Assembly (NCBI GenBank): GCA_018398765.1
Contig: JAHBMJ010001958.1
Location: 1-24,169 of the forward strand
DNA length: 24,169 nucleotides
Direction of reading: 5' to 3'
From: Chromera velia
Taxonomy: Eukaryota > Sar > Chromeraceae
Positions within the stretch are counted from its first letter, which is position 1. Each line of letters opens with the position of its first letter. Positions 1 through 9,556 of the stretch are shown here, in pieces. The translations under genes and the position numbers were made by a program. The notes beneath the pieces are model-generated. The model made no database searches. It saw only the letters and a program-made list of their open reading frames with translations, and was not told the origin of the DNA.

Positions 1-34
<34 letters not shown>

Positions 35-90
35 ACTCAATGACATTCACTCAGTCACTCAGTCACTCACTCGCACACGCTCACACACAC
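1..90. repeat. TC dinucleotide microsatellite followed by ACTC/AGTC tetramers
   Basis: About fifteen TC units are followed by degenerate ACTC and AGTC tetramers and a short CACA run. The tract is pyrimidine-rich on the plus strand and runs directly into a good splice acceptor ending at 107, so it probably lies inside an intron of the gene whose last exon follows. Confidence 0.9.
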
Positions 91-283
91 TTCTTTTTGC
101 ATTCTAGGATGGGTGGGAGGGGCTTTCTCTGCAACGACTCTGACCTCTGCCTCTTCATCGGTCTGGAGTCCACAAACAGCTGAATGGGATGTTTTTAGAT
201 TTGATCTTTTTGTCCTTCTTGATGTCCACATTGATCGACCATCTTCATTCTTCTTCCATGCCTCCCACATGCAATGCACGCAG

Positions 284-571
284 GTCCTGTCCCGCAACCA
301 GGCCTCTTCCAACGCCATGCCTCCCGACCAGGTCCTCAGAGACGCCGTGAGGGAGGAGGTCTCGAAGGTCATTCGAAAAGCCAGGGGGGGACAGAGCGGG
401 TCGTACCCGATGCCTGGTGCCATGTACCCGAATCCGGGCCAGGTAGTCCCCTACACCCAGCCTGGAATGCCCCCCCAGAACTACCCCTACCCGCTTCCTA
501 GGGGGGGAGCAGACAGGGAGGAACTGGACTTCCTTGATGATGCCGACTCCGGTATAGGCATAGAGGGGTAG
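284..571 (+). CDS. terminal exon of an unidentified gene, Pro/Tyr/Gly/Met-rich tail
   Basis: A pyrimidine-rich stretch ending in an acceptor AG at 282-283 precedes a phase-0 frame of 95 codons that ends in TAG at 569-571. The translation starts VLSRNQASSNAMPPDQ, continues with a short charged amphipathic stretch (DAVREEVSKVIRKA), then a roughly 35-residue segment rich in P, Y, G, M and Q, and finishes with an acidic end (EELDFLDDADSGIGIEG). Such a proline/tyrosine-rich linker with an acidic C-terminus is typical of cytosolic adaptor tails, but I recognise no family. The same frame stays open upstream to an earlier acceptor at 106-107, so the exon could begin at 108. I prefer 284 because 220-283 looks like an intron 3' end. 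The rest of the gene lies left of the window. Confidence 0.6.
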   Translation, partial: VLSRNQASSNAMPPDQVLRDAVREEVSKVIRKARGGQSGSYPMPGAMYPNPGQVVPYTQPGMPPQNYPYPLPRGGADREELDFLDDADSGIGIEG

Positions 572-1142
572 ATAGGCTACGGTCTACATTGAGAAGAACT
601 TGAAGACTCGGACTTCGTTGACCCAGATTCAAAAACTAAAGAGACGGACGTGATGAAATGAAAAAACAAATTGAATCACTGGCAAATTGTGGACTAAGAA
701 GACATCGGAAGGTATGAGAAGGTTCCACGTAAAAAGAAAAAACACTGCCAAGAGCTTTTTAGAATGTGCAACATCAAAGAAACTGTAGCAAACTAATCAG
801 AAAATGAAAAAAAACTGTTAATATATCTTTAACAACTCAGACTTTTTGCATGCGTCTTGATTTACTTAGATTTACTAGTAGAATGTTTTAACTTGGTTCC
901 AGCGGTTTTTATATTATTTCAATTTATTTGTCGTGACAGTGTCATCTAATTTTCTCCATTTCTTATAAATACAAGGGCTAGTACAAGGGGCTACACATAG
1001 CTTAGATGATCGATAGCTAGACAATTAAAGGAATCAGGACTTTAATTTTTTATACAAATGAGGTTATCTCAATTAATGACACTTGAATGCGTTTAAGCGC
1101 AATGCACATAAAAAAAAACTGAAATAAGCTGAACATCTATAA
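572..1142. other. 3' flank and intergenic DNA, no gene seen
   Basis: AT-rich sequence downstream of the terminal exon. It presumably contains that gene's 3' UTR, but there is no clear AATAAA signal. I see no coding frame and no repeat. Confidence 0.5.
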
Positions 1143-1803
1143 GCCCTGGCCCTTGAATTGTGACCATTCAACCACCCTTTGCATCGACTGATCTGTATGG
1201 ATGAATCTGTATGGTTTTCTTTTTCATTTTTCAATTCTTTTTTTTTTTTTTTGCAAAAACAAAATGGCCAGCTCCAGGTGGGGCCCTATCTGAAAGCGGT
1301 GTAAGCACTCTCATCGTGCATGCACGTCGACGACAGACGTGCGACAATGGCACAGAATATAAGAGCAAAGAGTGACATGGTGTTTGTCTGTGTGCAAGTC
1401 AGTGGGTGTCGGCAGGTGTTTGTCTGTAGGTACGTTAGGGTGGTATACGCCCATTTGGTCACAATTCAAGGGTCAGAGCTTATTGTGACCATTCAACCAC
1501 CCTTTGCATCGACTGATCTGTATGGATGAATCTGTATGGTTTTCTTTTTCATTTTTTAATTCTTTTTTTTTTTGTAAAAAAAAAAAAATGGCCAGCTCCA
1601 GGTGGGGCCCTATCTGAAAGCGGTGTAAGCACTCTCATCACGCGCGTGCATCGACGACAGACGTACGACAATGGCGCAAAATATAAGAGCAAAGGGTGAC
1701 ATGGTGTTTGTCTGTGTGCAAGTCAATGGGTGTTGGCAGGTGTTTGTCTATAGGTACGTTAGGGTGGTATACGTCCATTTGGTCACAATTCAAGGGCCAA
1801 AGC
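1143..1803. mobile_element. dimeric MITE-like element with terminal inverted repeats
   Basis: The left end (1143-1165) begins GCCCTGGCCCTTGAATTG. The right end (1781-1803) is its inverted complement with two or three mismatches. An internal copy of the right terminus lies at 1457-1479, followed at once by a second body copy (from about 1480) that lacks the first 14 or so bases of the left terminus. The two bodies are about 325 bp apart in register and nearly identical, sharing an internal poly-T run and the block GCCAGCTCCAGGTGGGGCCC. The structure is that of a tandem dimer of a small non-autonomous DNA element. The flanks are TATAA on the left and ATATAA on the right, so a TA or ATA target duplication is possible but not certain. 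Small ORFs inside are products of the repeat, not genes. Confidence 0.75.
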
Positions 1804-2875
1804 ATATAAAACACATTCTTTTACTACCATTATCATTATTATTATATTATTATTATTATTATTATATATCTTTTTCTAAAAAATTCCAGTCTGAATCTGT
1901 TTTGTCATGTCTTTGTGTGTTCAGACTAATATTTAACTATTTTTTATAGCCTGTGAATCAAAACATACGCACATAAAAGAAATTTGTAGTCTTTTTGTGT
2001 TGAAGATGAAAGACATCGGATCAAACTATAGATTTGTCAAGATTTATACAATTATATGATAGCTTATATAATTTGCTTAAAACTAGCTTTGCACGTGCAG
2101 CTTGCATCTGATTCAGAGAGGGACTAGTCTGTAAAGATTTCTGTAAAGACAGACATGGCAAGGTTCCTTCCAAAAGGGCTCAATCTCAAGCTATAGTATA
2201 TAACTTCACTATGCTGTCACGTCTTTTACTTGGGTCTTTGTCTGTTGACACAACTGTACAGCAGGAGTACTTCAAAAGAAGGCACTCGGTTGATCTCAGT
2301 TGCATCGATCCGGCACAAACGTGGACGAAAACACTCTATAACGAAATGACGCAATTTGTATTGCTTTCACGCGCGTGCGTAGATTAATTTCGCTCATTGC
2401 ACCTTGCAAGAGACCCGTAAAAGCATATACAAACCCATGAATTTTGTCATGAGCATACATCAAACTTACTCACCAATCAACTAAGTTTATATAGATAAAG
2501 GCAAATCTGAAACAATATGATACCAACAGGTTTTCGAACATAGTGAGGGACAGCATGCACGGAGTATAGTTTTTAGAAGGAGATTAGGCTACAGGTACTT
2601 CACTGCATCATACTTTCTTTCACGGTCTTTGTCTTTATGACTGTCCGATGCAAAGACGCTTCAATCTGACAGACTAACTGAAAAAAGAAGTCTGGCTTGG
2701 GTCAATCACAATGGTCGTGTATACTTCATGCACATGCACTAATTGATTTTTGTGGTTGCACGCACGCACGCGCAGATTATTTTCGCTTATGTGTACATGC
2801 GTTTGACCATAAAAAGAGATACGCACGTGACGTCAACAGCTTTGAGTGATGGAGTGTGTGGCAGTATGCTATTGG
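1804..2875. other. non-coding, TTA microsatellite and a possible old duplication
   Basis: A (TTA)n run lies at about 1834-1866. Two stretches about 390 bp apart (around 2200-2420 and 2595-2820) look distantly alike: both have ACTTCACT, then GTCTTTGTCT, then a CACGC/GCGTGC-rich block followed by AGATTA. No coding frame is seen. Confidence 0.35.
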
Positions 2876-3143
2876 CCTAACATTGTATGGTGCCTCAGCT
2901 AAGACGTAGCTTAGAGACACACACTTACAAGGTCTGTTATACAAGGGTTCTGCTTCTAGAAACTGTCATTAACATACGAAAGCTTGACTTACGATTGACT
3001 GCCTGTATGTACATGACTTAATTGTAATTCCTTTAATTGCATACGCGAGGTCGCTTGGCATGCGCGCGCTTCATGCAATCCTAACATGCGACTTGCGTGC
3101 CGCGGCATGCCGTAGTGTGGATTGAAGGCCTCACCATGTTACG
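2876..3143 (+). repeat. dispersed repeat, copy 1 of 2
   Basis: This stretch is repeated in direct orientation at 6609-6876 with roughly 88-90 percent identity by eye and almost no length change over the core (TGGTGCCTCAGC at the left, ATTGAAGGCCTC near the right). It includes the palindromes TGCCGCGGCA and GGCATGCC. It has no evident coding content and no clear terminal inverted repeats, so its class is unknown. A TATATAAAT sequence lies about 35 bp beyond its right end. Confidence 0.85.
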
Positions 3144-3601
3144 TGCCACCTCCCTCATGAAGCTACGTCCACGTTAGCTATATAAATCCATCCGATCATT
3201 GCTTTTAAACCGAAAGAGCGTGTAACCGGGTCCAGAAAAAACGTAAAACAAACGATCTCTTCTCATACACTCACTTGACCCATCATCGTTACTTCTTTTA
3301 CTCTCTCTTCCCTTCTTTATTCTTCTCTTGAAGTTCCCCTTTCTTTCTTTTTCTTTTTTTTTCTTTCTTTTTGCACTTCATCAAATCTATACAAATCCCT
3401 CCAACTCTTTGACCTTCACGTACACTCCCTTCACGCAGGTACTTCACTGTATACCCAGTGTACATGCCTCCTCCCCCTCCAAGGCCGCGTCCACGCTCAG
3501 TCAGAGAGAGTGTGACACGCATGAGAACAACAATAGAGAAAAAAAATCAGATACAGAAGGGGCGGAAAACATACATCAGTTTAATAAAATTGTTTTTCCA
3601 T
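3144..3601. other. non-coding spacer with TATA-like word and T-rich tract
   Basis: It holds a TATATAAAT word near 3179 and a long CTTT-rich pyrimidine tract at 3290-3375. A plus-strand ORF (3328-3741) starts in this tract, but its sequence is low complexity and I do not accept it. Confidence 0.4.
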
Positions 3602-5111
3602 TCATGGAGTCCACTGGATGCCATAATACTGCATCTCCGACTCGGTTGGCCCCACAATCACCCCCAGCTCTCCGCCATCTGTTTCATACGAATCTCCTCC
3701 AGCTCAGTGCTACTATTCTAATGGAGGTTGTGGACCGATAGAAGGCTGCGCTAAGATGCAGGTGGTCCGTACGCTCCTTCCCCTTCATTTCCATAAATCT
3801 CCCTATAAAATGTCTCTCTAACGTGCCCATACCTACGACGTGCCAAAAATGCATCCCAGTCTGCCGTGCCGATCCCCTGAACATTTGGGATCAAGTCTTC
3901 CCTTCCCAACCAAAAATGAAAAGACATATCCTCCCAATACTCATGCTGGAGTGGATCGCATGGTGGGACAGTCATTGGCGTCTTTGGCTTTTCATGAGCT
4001 GCCCACTTCTTCTCTTTTCCCCTGTCCTTTGCCTCCTTTCTCTCTTGTTGACGCCTGGCCTAACGAGACAGTGTTAAACCATCAGACGAGACTGCAGGTT
4101 CCTCCACTCCCTCACTGATTGGAGGCAGAGAAGACCAAGGGCTGTCCATCTCCTTCTTTTACCTCACAGCCAACATCTCCTTTTCGTGCTTTTTCTGCCT
4201 CTTTCTCTCCTTTTTCTCTTGGCGCTTTTATTTCTGTCTCTCTGCTTTCCCTAGATTCCCACCCTCAAAGTCATTTCCCTGCCTACCTGTCTCCAAACAG
4301 TTATGTTGCAAAGATACACTGTGCGGTCTCTGGCTGTGGATTTCCTCTCTCCGCTCCCAACTTCCAACTCCATATAATGACTCCAATAAGTCCTTCCCCA
4401 CACCCCCTTCTTCCTTCCTACCTAGCTTCCTACTCAGAATCTTCTCAATTCAATATAGCTCCATTGGAGCGGGCTCATTCATTTGATCATCCCCAGGGGG
4501 GGTCCATCGAAACGATCAAAGTCAAAAGTCGTATGAGATGTTGGTAACAGCACGCCTCCATCTCCATTCACAGATACAGGTCTTTCCTGCTCAAACATTT
4601 CCGATCTCATCATTTCTTCCTGCTGGAACGACTGACCAACATGCTAGCCAATATGGTTATTGTCTCCATGCATAGGCTCCTCGGCATGCAAGCCATTGAA
4701 TCCTCCCCAATGAGGCATGTCCCTCACTCTTCCATCCGGGGCAGATAAATCGATCTGAGGGTGAGGCAAATTGGTGCCGAACCCCCTCACAATTCCCTCC
4801 TCCACATAGAATTCCGAGGTAGGAGTACTCGGGAGTATGATGCTATTGTGTGTGGGCTTGCATGCAAGCTTTGAAAAGACGTTTCTTGAATATCCATTTG
4901 TTTTACTTCCCACCTCTTTCTTTTTCCTCCTTTTCTCCACTGCTAGGTTCTTATTTTTTTGTTTTGGAGACGTTTTGGCAGCAGTTTGACTGCCTGTCGT
5001 CCGCATCCACTCAGCTGCTGTCATCCGATGACTACGCCGAGCCTTTGATTTCTCCTTCAAGGGCGTATCGGTAGACGGCGTCAAGAAGTTCTCCCCCCTC
5101 TCACTGTCAAG
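3602..5111 (-). pseudogene. decayed coding relic of unknown protein, cut by a hAT insertion
   Basis: Read on the minus strand, one frame stays coding-like from 5109 to about 4503 with one TAG (4644-4646). After a run of seven Gs (4496-4502) the frame shifts, then continues to 3751 with stops at 4450 (TGA), 4228 (TAA), 4159 (TAA), 4060 (TAG) and 3751 (TAG). A last piece in another frame runs to 3602, with TAG TAG at 3710-3715 and TGA at 3704. The protein is Lys/Glu/Arg/Gln-rich and probably coiled-coil in the middle, followed by a Trp/Tyr-rich block (QHEYWEDMSFHFWLGRED; TADWDAFLARRRYGH) and an acidic Gly-rich end (ESEMQYYGIQWTP). I do not recognise the family. It could be a transposon accessory ORF or a host pseudogene. 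The first five residues of the track-like start come from the hAT terminus, so the true N-terminal part has been displaced. Confidence 0.6.
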
Positions 5112-6608
5112 CAGTGCATTGAACAAATAAATTGCTTTGACCAGTTTGATGCAAACAATTATTGCAATAGTTGCAATTAATTGCCAATAATTGCTTATAA
5201 AACAAAAATTTAATTTTTCTAAGTGCTCTAGGGTGTTTAAAGGACTATTAATAACATTTTTGTGTGTTTTTATGCATATTTAATATGATGTACAGTATTT
5301 TAATACTTATATAAATGAATTTAAAATCTTTGAAAGGAGTTATACTAAGTTATACAACTCATTACTAAGCTATTACTTGGTATTAATACCTGTAATATAT
5401 TCAACAATAACTATTTTTATTTTTTAACATAAAAAATATAAACTTAGAATTCAATATGAATGATGAACAATATGAACACACTTTCATGTACGGTTCATAA
5501 CATGAAAATTCCGCAACTGTACGTACAAGCAGTAAAAACTTACTGCTGGCACGTATAGTACTTAAGTTTTGTGAGTATACTGCATGCAAACAAGGCCATG
5601 TCCACGAAAACATCCATGCAATCGATCAGACAATAGCAGAAACGAGAAGACACGAAGGCCACAACATTTTTGTGCATCACTCAGTATCATTCATGAATCA
5701 AAGAAACGTATCAAGGCATGCAATTTCATAACAATGGATGCAGATGAATGCAATATGAAGGCAGGCTCTGTTGCAGTTAAGCCTTGGCATCAAGTTTAAT
5801 TGATTTTCATAAAACGACGGAGAGACGCCTCTTCATTCTCCCAGTAAGCATGTTGGTCAAACTGTTCAGAACCGACATGCTCAGGCATCTTGGTCTTCAT
5901 TACTGTGGCCACTGTCTCAATGTCCCAGTAGCTCCTATTAACCTTGAGACAGGCAATTACCTCAAGAGTGGAAGGGTCCAGAGAGGTGCGCTTGTCGGAC
6001 TGGATCAACTTCGCGGCTGAGAACAGACGCTCAATGATGCAAGTAGTTCCAGGCAGAAAGATCGGGTTCTTGTACGGAGATCGTGAGGCTTCCAGTGCCT
6101 CCGCGCGCTGTTCGGTGGTCCGCTTGAGCGCCTTCAAAGCAAAGTTGCCTCCATCTAAGGAATGGACGCATAATCTCTCTGGCAAACTTCTTGTTCAATG
6201 CAGTATTCTGCAAGGGGACCGGCAATGTCCAAAAGTCTTCGGGCAATCTCTTAGCCTTTCGAAAGCAAAGATTCTCTATCCTCTTGAACTTTCATAAACG
6301 AAACGGACTTGAACTTGTCAAATTCGTGCAAGCAAGAGAGGAAACGAGCGTATCGGTCAGGTACCGACATCTTCTGAAACAAAAACAACGAAATAAATAA
6401 ATAGAACGATGACAATCGAAACAAACAAATGCAATGACCGACAATGAGACAGCTCTATTCTGGGTCCGTTTGTGCAGGGGGTGCGTGCGAAGCTCGGCGC
6501 TTGACTGTAATCGAGACAACACTACAGCGATACACCTGAATGCTGTTCACGACCAGATGGTCAGCGAACTCTCCCTCTTTCTGAGCGGGTCGAACCGCTC
6601 TGCTACCA
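5112..6608 (-). mobile_element. hAT transposon, decayed autonomous copy
   Basis: The element begins with CAGTGCATTGAAC at 5112, the same terminus as the clean element at 14005. The first 615 bp (5112-5726) match 14005-14630 in direct orientation, with clusters of the subterminal words ATTGCAAT and AATTATTGC. Beyond 5728 lies a transposase gene on the minus strand, so 5112 is the 3' end of the element relative to its gene. The opposite terminus (an AATGCACTG end followed by a copy of CTGTCAAG) was not found. The element seems truncated or interrupted near the 256 bp repeat that starts at 6609. It sits in the unknown coding relic at 3602-5111. Confidence 0.8.
5796..6608 (-). pseudogene. hAT transposase, C-terminal part, broken
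   Basis: hAT transposases cut and paste DNA flanked by short inverted repeats, and their C-terminal dimerisation domain carries a conserved E-R-L-F-S-A-A-K block. That block is present here (PGTTCIIERLFSAAKLI, then LKVNRSYWD) and the frame ends in TAA at 5796-5798. An upstream exon ends at 6536 (residues ADHLVVNSIQ, donor CAG/GTGTAT) and is joined in phase 0 to 6373 (acceptor TTTCAG/AAG), leaving an intron at 6374-6535. The second exon has TAA at 6251-6253, TAG at 6155-6157 and a frameshift between about 6155 and 6185. The DDE catalytic core would lie further upstream and is missing, so this copy cannot make an active enzyme. Confidence 0.85.
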
Positions 6609-6876
6609 CCTAACGTTATGTGGTGCCTCAGCTAAGACGTAGCTTGGAGACATACACTTACAAGGTCTGTCATACAAGGGTTCTGCTTCTAGAGACTGTC
6701 ATTGACATACGAAAGCTTAACTTACGATTGACTGCCTGCATGCGCATGACTTAATTGTAATTCCCTGAATTATATGCGCGAGGTCGCTCGGCATGCGCGC
6801 GCTTCATGCAATCCTGATGTGCAACTTGTATGCCGCGGCATGCCGTAGCGCGGATTGAAGGCCTCGCCATATTACG
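6609..6876 (+). repeat. dispersed repeat, copy 2 of 2
   Basis: Same unit and orientation as 2876-3143. The left edge is in the shared word CCTAAC and the right edge at ATTACG. It abuts the upstream end of the hAT transposase relic. It may therefore have inserted into the hAT element or replaced its missing end. Confidence 0.85.
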
Positions 6877-7958
6877 ATCGGTGCAGGAGAGAATGGGAAA
6901 GAATGGATTAGAGGAAGCAAAAAGAATGAAGGTGAGAAGGAGAGATATGAGAATGGAAGAGGGATTGAAGAGATGAAAAAAGACTGAAAGGATGGATCGA
7001 ATATAGAAGGAAAGAATGAATGTTCTTATCTTTGTCTTGTCTCTAATCTTGTCCCCATCCGTCTTCGCTACCTGAACCTAATCCTTTTGTCTTATGCCTT
7101 GCTGCTGAAAAAGAATGAAAGAAAAGCAGAATAAGGAATGAAAGAGAATAAAAGGAGAAGAAAAGAGAATAAAAGGTGGAAGAATAGACAAACAGAAGAG
7201 AAGTTGCTGACATACTTCTTCCGTGAAGAGGGAGAGTTGTACATACATTGACTGGTACATAAAAACATTGATGCTGAATGAATTCCGCAAATTTTTTCCT
7301 TATGTCTTGATGTGCATCTTTTTTTTATGCACACTTCTCTCTATGCGTATCTTTGTATACGTTCCTCTCTGCATCAAGCTTTTATATATATTTGAATGAT
7401 TTTCTCTCTCTGTAATAGTCTTTCCCGCTTGTCAAGTGCTTCTGCTGTTATCTCTCTCTCATTCAAGCAGACACTTTGTGGGAAAAGACACTCATTGTGC
7501 TGATACCACCTTTCAAATTTCTTTGGTGCCGTCATTGACTGCATTGTTGAGTGAGTAGATGGATGATGAGTAGAAGTGTATGACTGGCTGTGAGGCGATC
7601 TCTACATGAGCTCATATGTAGTGACAGATTCATGAAGCTTCTTATGGTGACTGGTCGCTTGCACGCGCCGTTATCCCGTTCTCGTTTGTTTGAGGTAGTG
7701 ATGTTCAAGATGAATGGTTGGCACTCCATGCACACACTTATGGCAGTGTCCGACAACCCGTGTCTTTACAGTAAAGCTCTCAAGTTGACAAGCTTAGTTA
7801 ACGATATGATATTTACAGTAATTATTGTTTTAAAACCAGAATTGTATGTTATGTTCCATTATGTATTGATCAGTCTAGCAATCGTCATGAAAAGTAATTT
7901 TTATTTTATATAATCCTCGAGAGAAAGCTAGCAGAACGTTTGTCTTGTGCGCCTTTTT
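6877..7958. other. no gene recognised; purine-rich stretch
   Basis: From 6880 to 7190 the plus strand is G/A-rich with imperfect reiterations such as AGAGAATAAAAGG and GAATGAAAG. From 7200 to 7560 it is mixed T-rich. A plus ORF of 107 codons at 7590-7913 is Met-rich and resembles nothing I know, so I do not call it. Confidence 0.4.
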
Positions 7959-9095
7959 CTAATAATTTTCCGTATAATTTTTGCAGACTGATCTTAAGCT
8001 CTCATTCTTGGGTATATAATTCTTTAGTTCTGCATTTGAAACAACATTGGTACAGTTTTGTATAATAGTGAAATCATCATTCAGGATAGAATTTAAATTT
8101 TCATCATTTCTATAGGAGACAACACGGTCTTTAATTGCTTGACAAGCTTTCAAAGGTTCATCTTGATAATAATCCATAATTAAATGGTAGCAAACATGCT
8201 TCCATTTCTCGCTTACACATTTCTGTTTGATTTTTTCATCTGCTATACAATATTCTGTATTTTTTTTTTGTGAAATCCCTTTTTCTTGAAAAAACCCCGC
8301 AGGCTTGAACTGTGTTACTCCTTTGAATGAAAATGCGGTTTTCAATGCATCTTCAAGACTAATTAGCGCAATATCATTACAAAACATGAGCAAACGTGAG
8401 GCAATTTTGAACTCACGTTTGTTTTAATAATTTTTGTGTGCTACAATACGGTCTCCACCGCTATTAAATTTTTTTAAAATATTACCATCTATCTTATGAT
8501 ACCTGTTATATGCATCAACCTTCATTTCTTATATCACTGCCAGACGAGCGAACTTGCAGTCAATCATCCATGATTGTTTTTTTGCATTGTCACTTGAATT
8601 CACTCGAGTCATTAAAAACTCTTCAGAGTTGACCATGCAAATATATTTTTCAAACGTATTGCTGAACAATTCAAAGATAACTTTTTTACCACAATTTTGT
8701 TCCCCAATAAAGATTGCCCAGTGTTTATCTTCAATATGTCCGGCTACAGCACGAGCAATAAAACGAAGAAAGTCTTCATACTCCTTTTCCCCCAAAATTT
8801 TGATAAATACATCTTTTTGTACTTGTTCAATCGCTTCTTTATCTCTTTGAAAAAAAAAATCATAACCAATCAGAATTGGGGTGATTGGTTTTTCTTTTTC
8901 TGTCATATCATCCCATAACATGAATTTTCACCGAGAAAAATCATAAACGCCATTCAGATAATATAATTTCCTATGTGTTAATGAATGAAATTAGTTATAA
9001 AAATTAGGAGTATCTTTTACGAATGCCTGCATGGCTTCAATAATATGTTTTGCTTTAGGAACAAATCCTGAATAAGGGGTATACTGCTTTGTCCG
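7959..9095 (-). pseudogene. giant-virus-type D5 primase-helicase relic (SF3 helicase part)
   Basis: D5-family proteins of nucleocytoplasmic large DNA viruses and related elements unwind DNA at the replication fork. On the minus strand one single frame runs from 9095 to 7959. It reads, in order, a LYYLNGVYDF block, KPITPILIGYDFFF, the P-loop region IFIGEQNCGKK (Walker A-like, with Lys after GK), ARLAV, then YHKIDGNILKKFNSGGD, REFKIASRLLMFCNDI (sensor region) and SLEDALKTAFSFKG. All these are characteristic of this helicase family. The frame is interrupted by stops at 8991 (TAA), 8928 (TGA), 8529 (TAA) and 8424 (TAA) but shows no frameshift. The primase part is absent, and the relic stops at the LTR edge. 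The stretch is clearly more AT-rich than its flanks. It is probably an endogenised virus fragment. A polinton-like or virophage source is possible. Confidence 0.85.
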
Positions 9096-9096
9096 T

Positions 9097-9556
9097 CCTG
9101 TCTAGCCACCTTGTGGCGTCCAGACAGAAGGTAAAGCGAGGACAACAACCCTGAGGAAGATCTGGAGAAGAAATGTGAGCAACACTAACTCAAGCAACAC
9201 TTTATAGGAGGTTTGGCTCTATATTAGTTTAAGCGCTAACGCGATCTCTCAGTAGGATTCTAATCAGCTGGGTTCATTCTATCATGCACGGTTTCTGCTC
9301 AGTCCTCTTTCTGTTTCTCTCTCTCAGACTCTCGATCTATGACAAACAGACATCAGACTTAAACGATGCTATCCGTTGCTCGAGTAACATGTTGCTTGAA
9401 TATGAAGGTCAGACTCGATTTCAACAACTTTGATCGATGCGCGCGATACGTACGAAGCAAAGCGTGGCGGCGGAGCCTGGCGTCGGTATGCTAGCTCATT
9501 CAGATACAGCGCATGCGAGGGTCCAGAGGGCGGCGCCATAGGGTAGGACTCTACAG
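9097..9556 (-). mobile_element. putative solo or 3' LTR of a retrotransposon
   Basis: Read on the minus strand the segment starts TGTAGAGTCC after a GGGGGGG purine tract (9560-9566) and ends GGACGGACA at 9097, giving TG..CA ends with a short imperfect inversion. Just before the tract a short frame ends RGDAIFLSVAGGDL then stop, the kind of pol end seen before a polypurine tract. A TATAAAG word occurs inside. No second LTR copy and no matching target duplication are visible, so the call rests on structure only. It truncates the D5 helicase relic. Confidence 0.4.

Noticed and set aside
1320..1949. Two similar plus-strand ORFs (69 and 92 codons)
   Set aside because: Both are the same stretch of the dimeric repeat translated twice; no protein features.
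3328..3741. Plus-strand ORF of 137 codons with an apparent hydrophobic start
   Set aside because: The signal-peptide-like start is the CTTT tract read as Phe/Ser/Leu, and the rest is antisense to the better minus-strand relic.
7590..7913. Plus-strand ORF of 107 codons
   Set aside because: Met- and Leu-rich, no motif, no splice signals; likely random.
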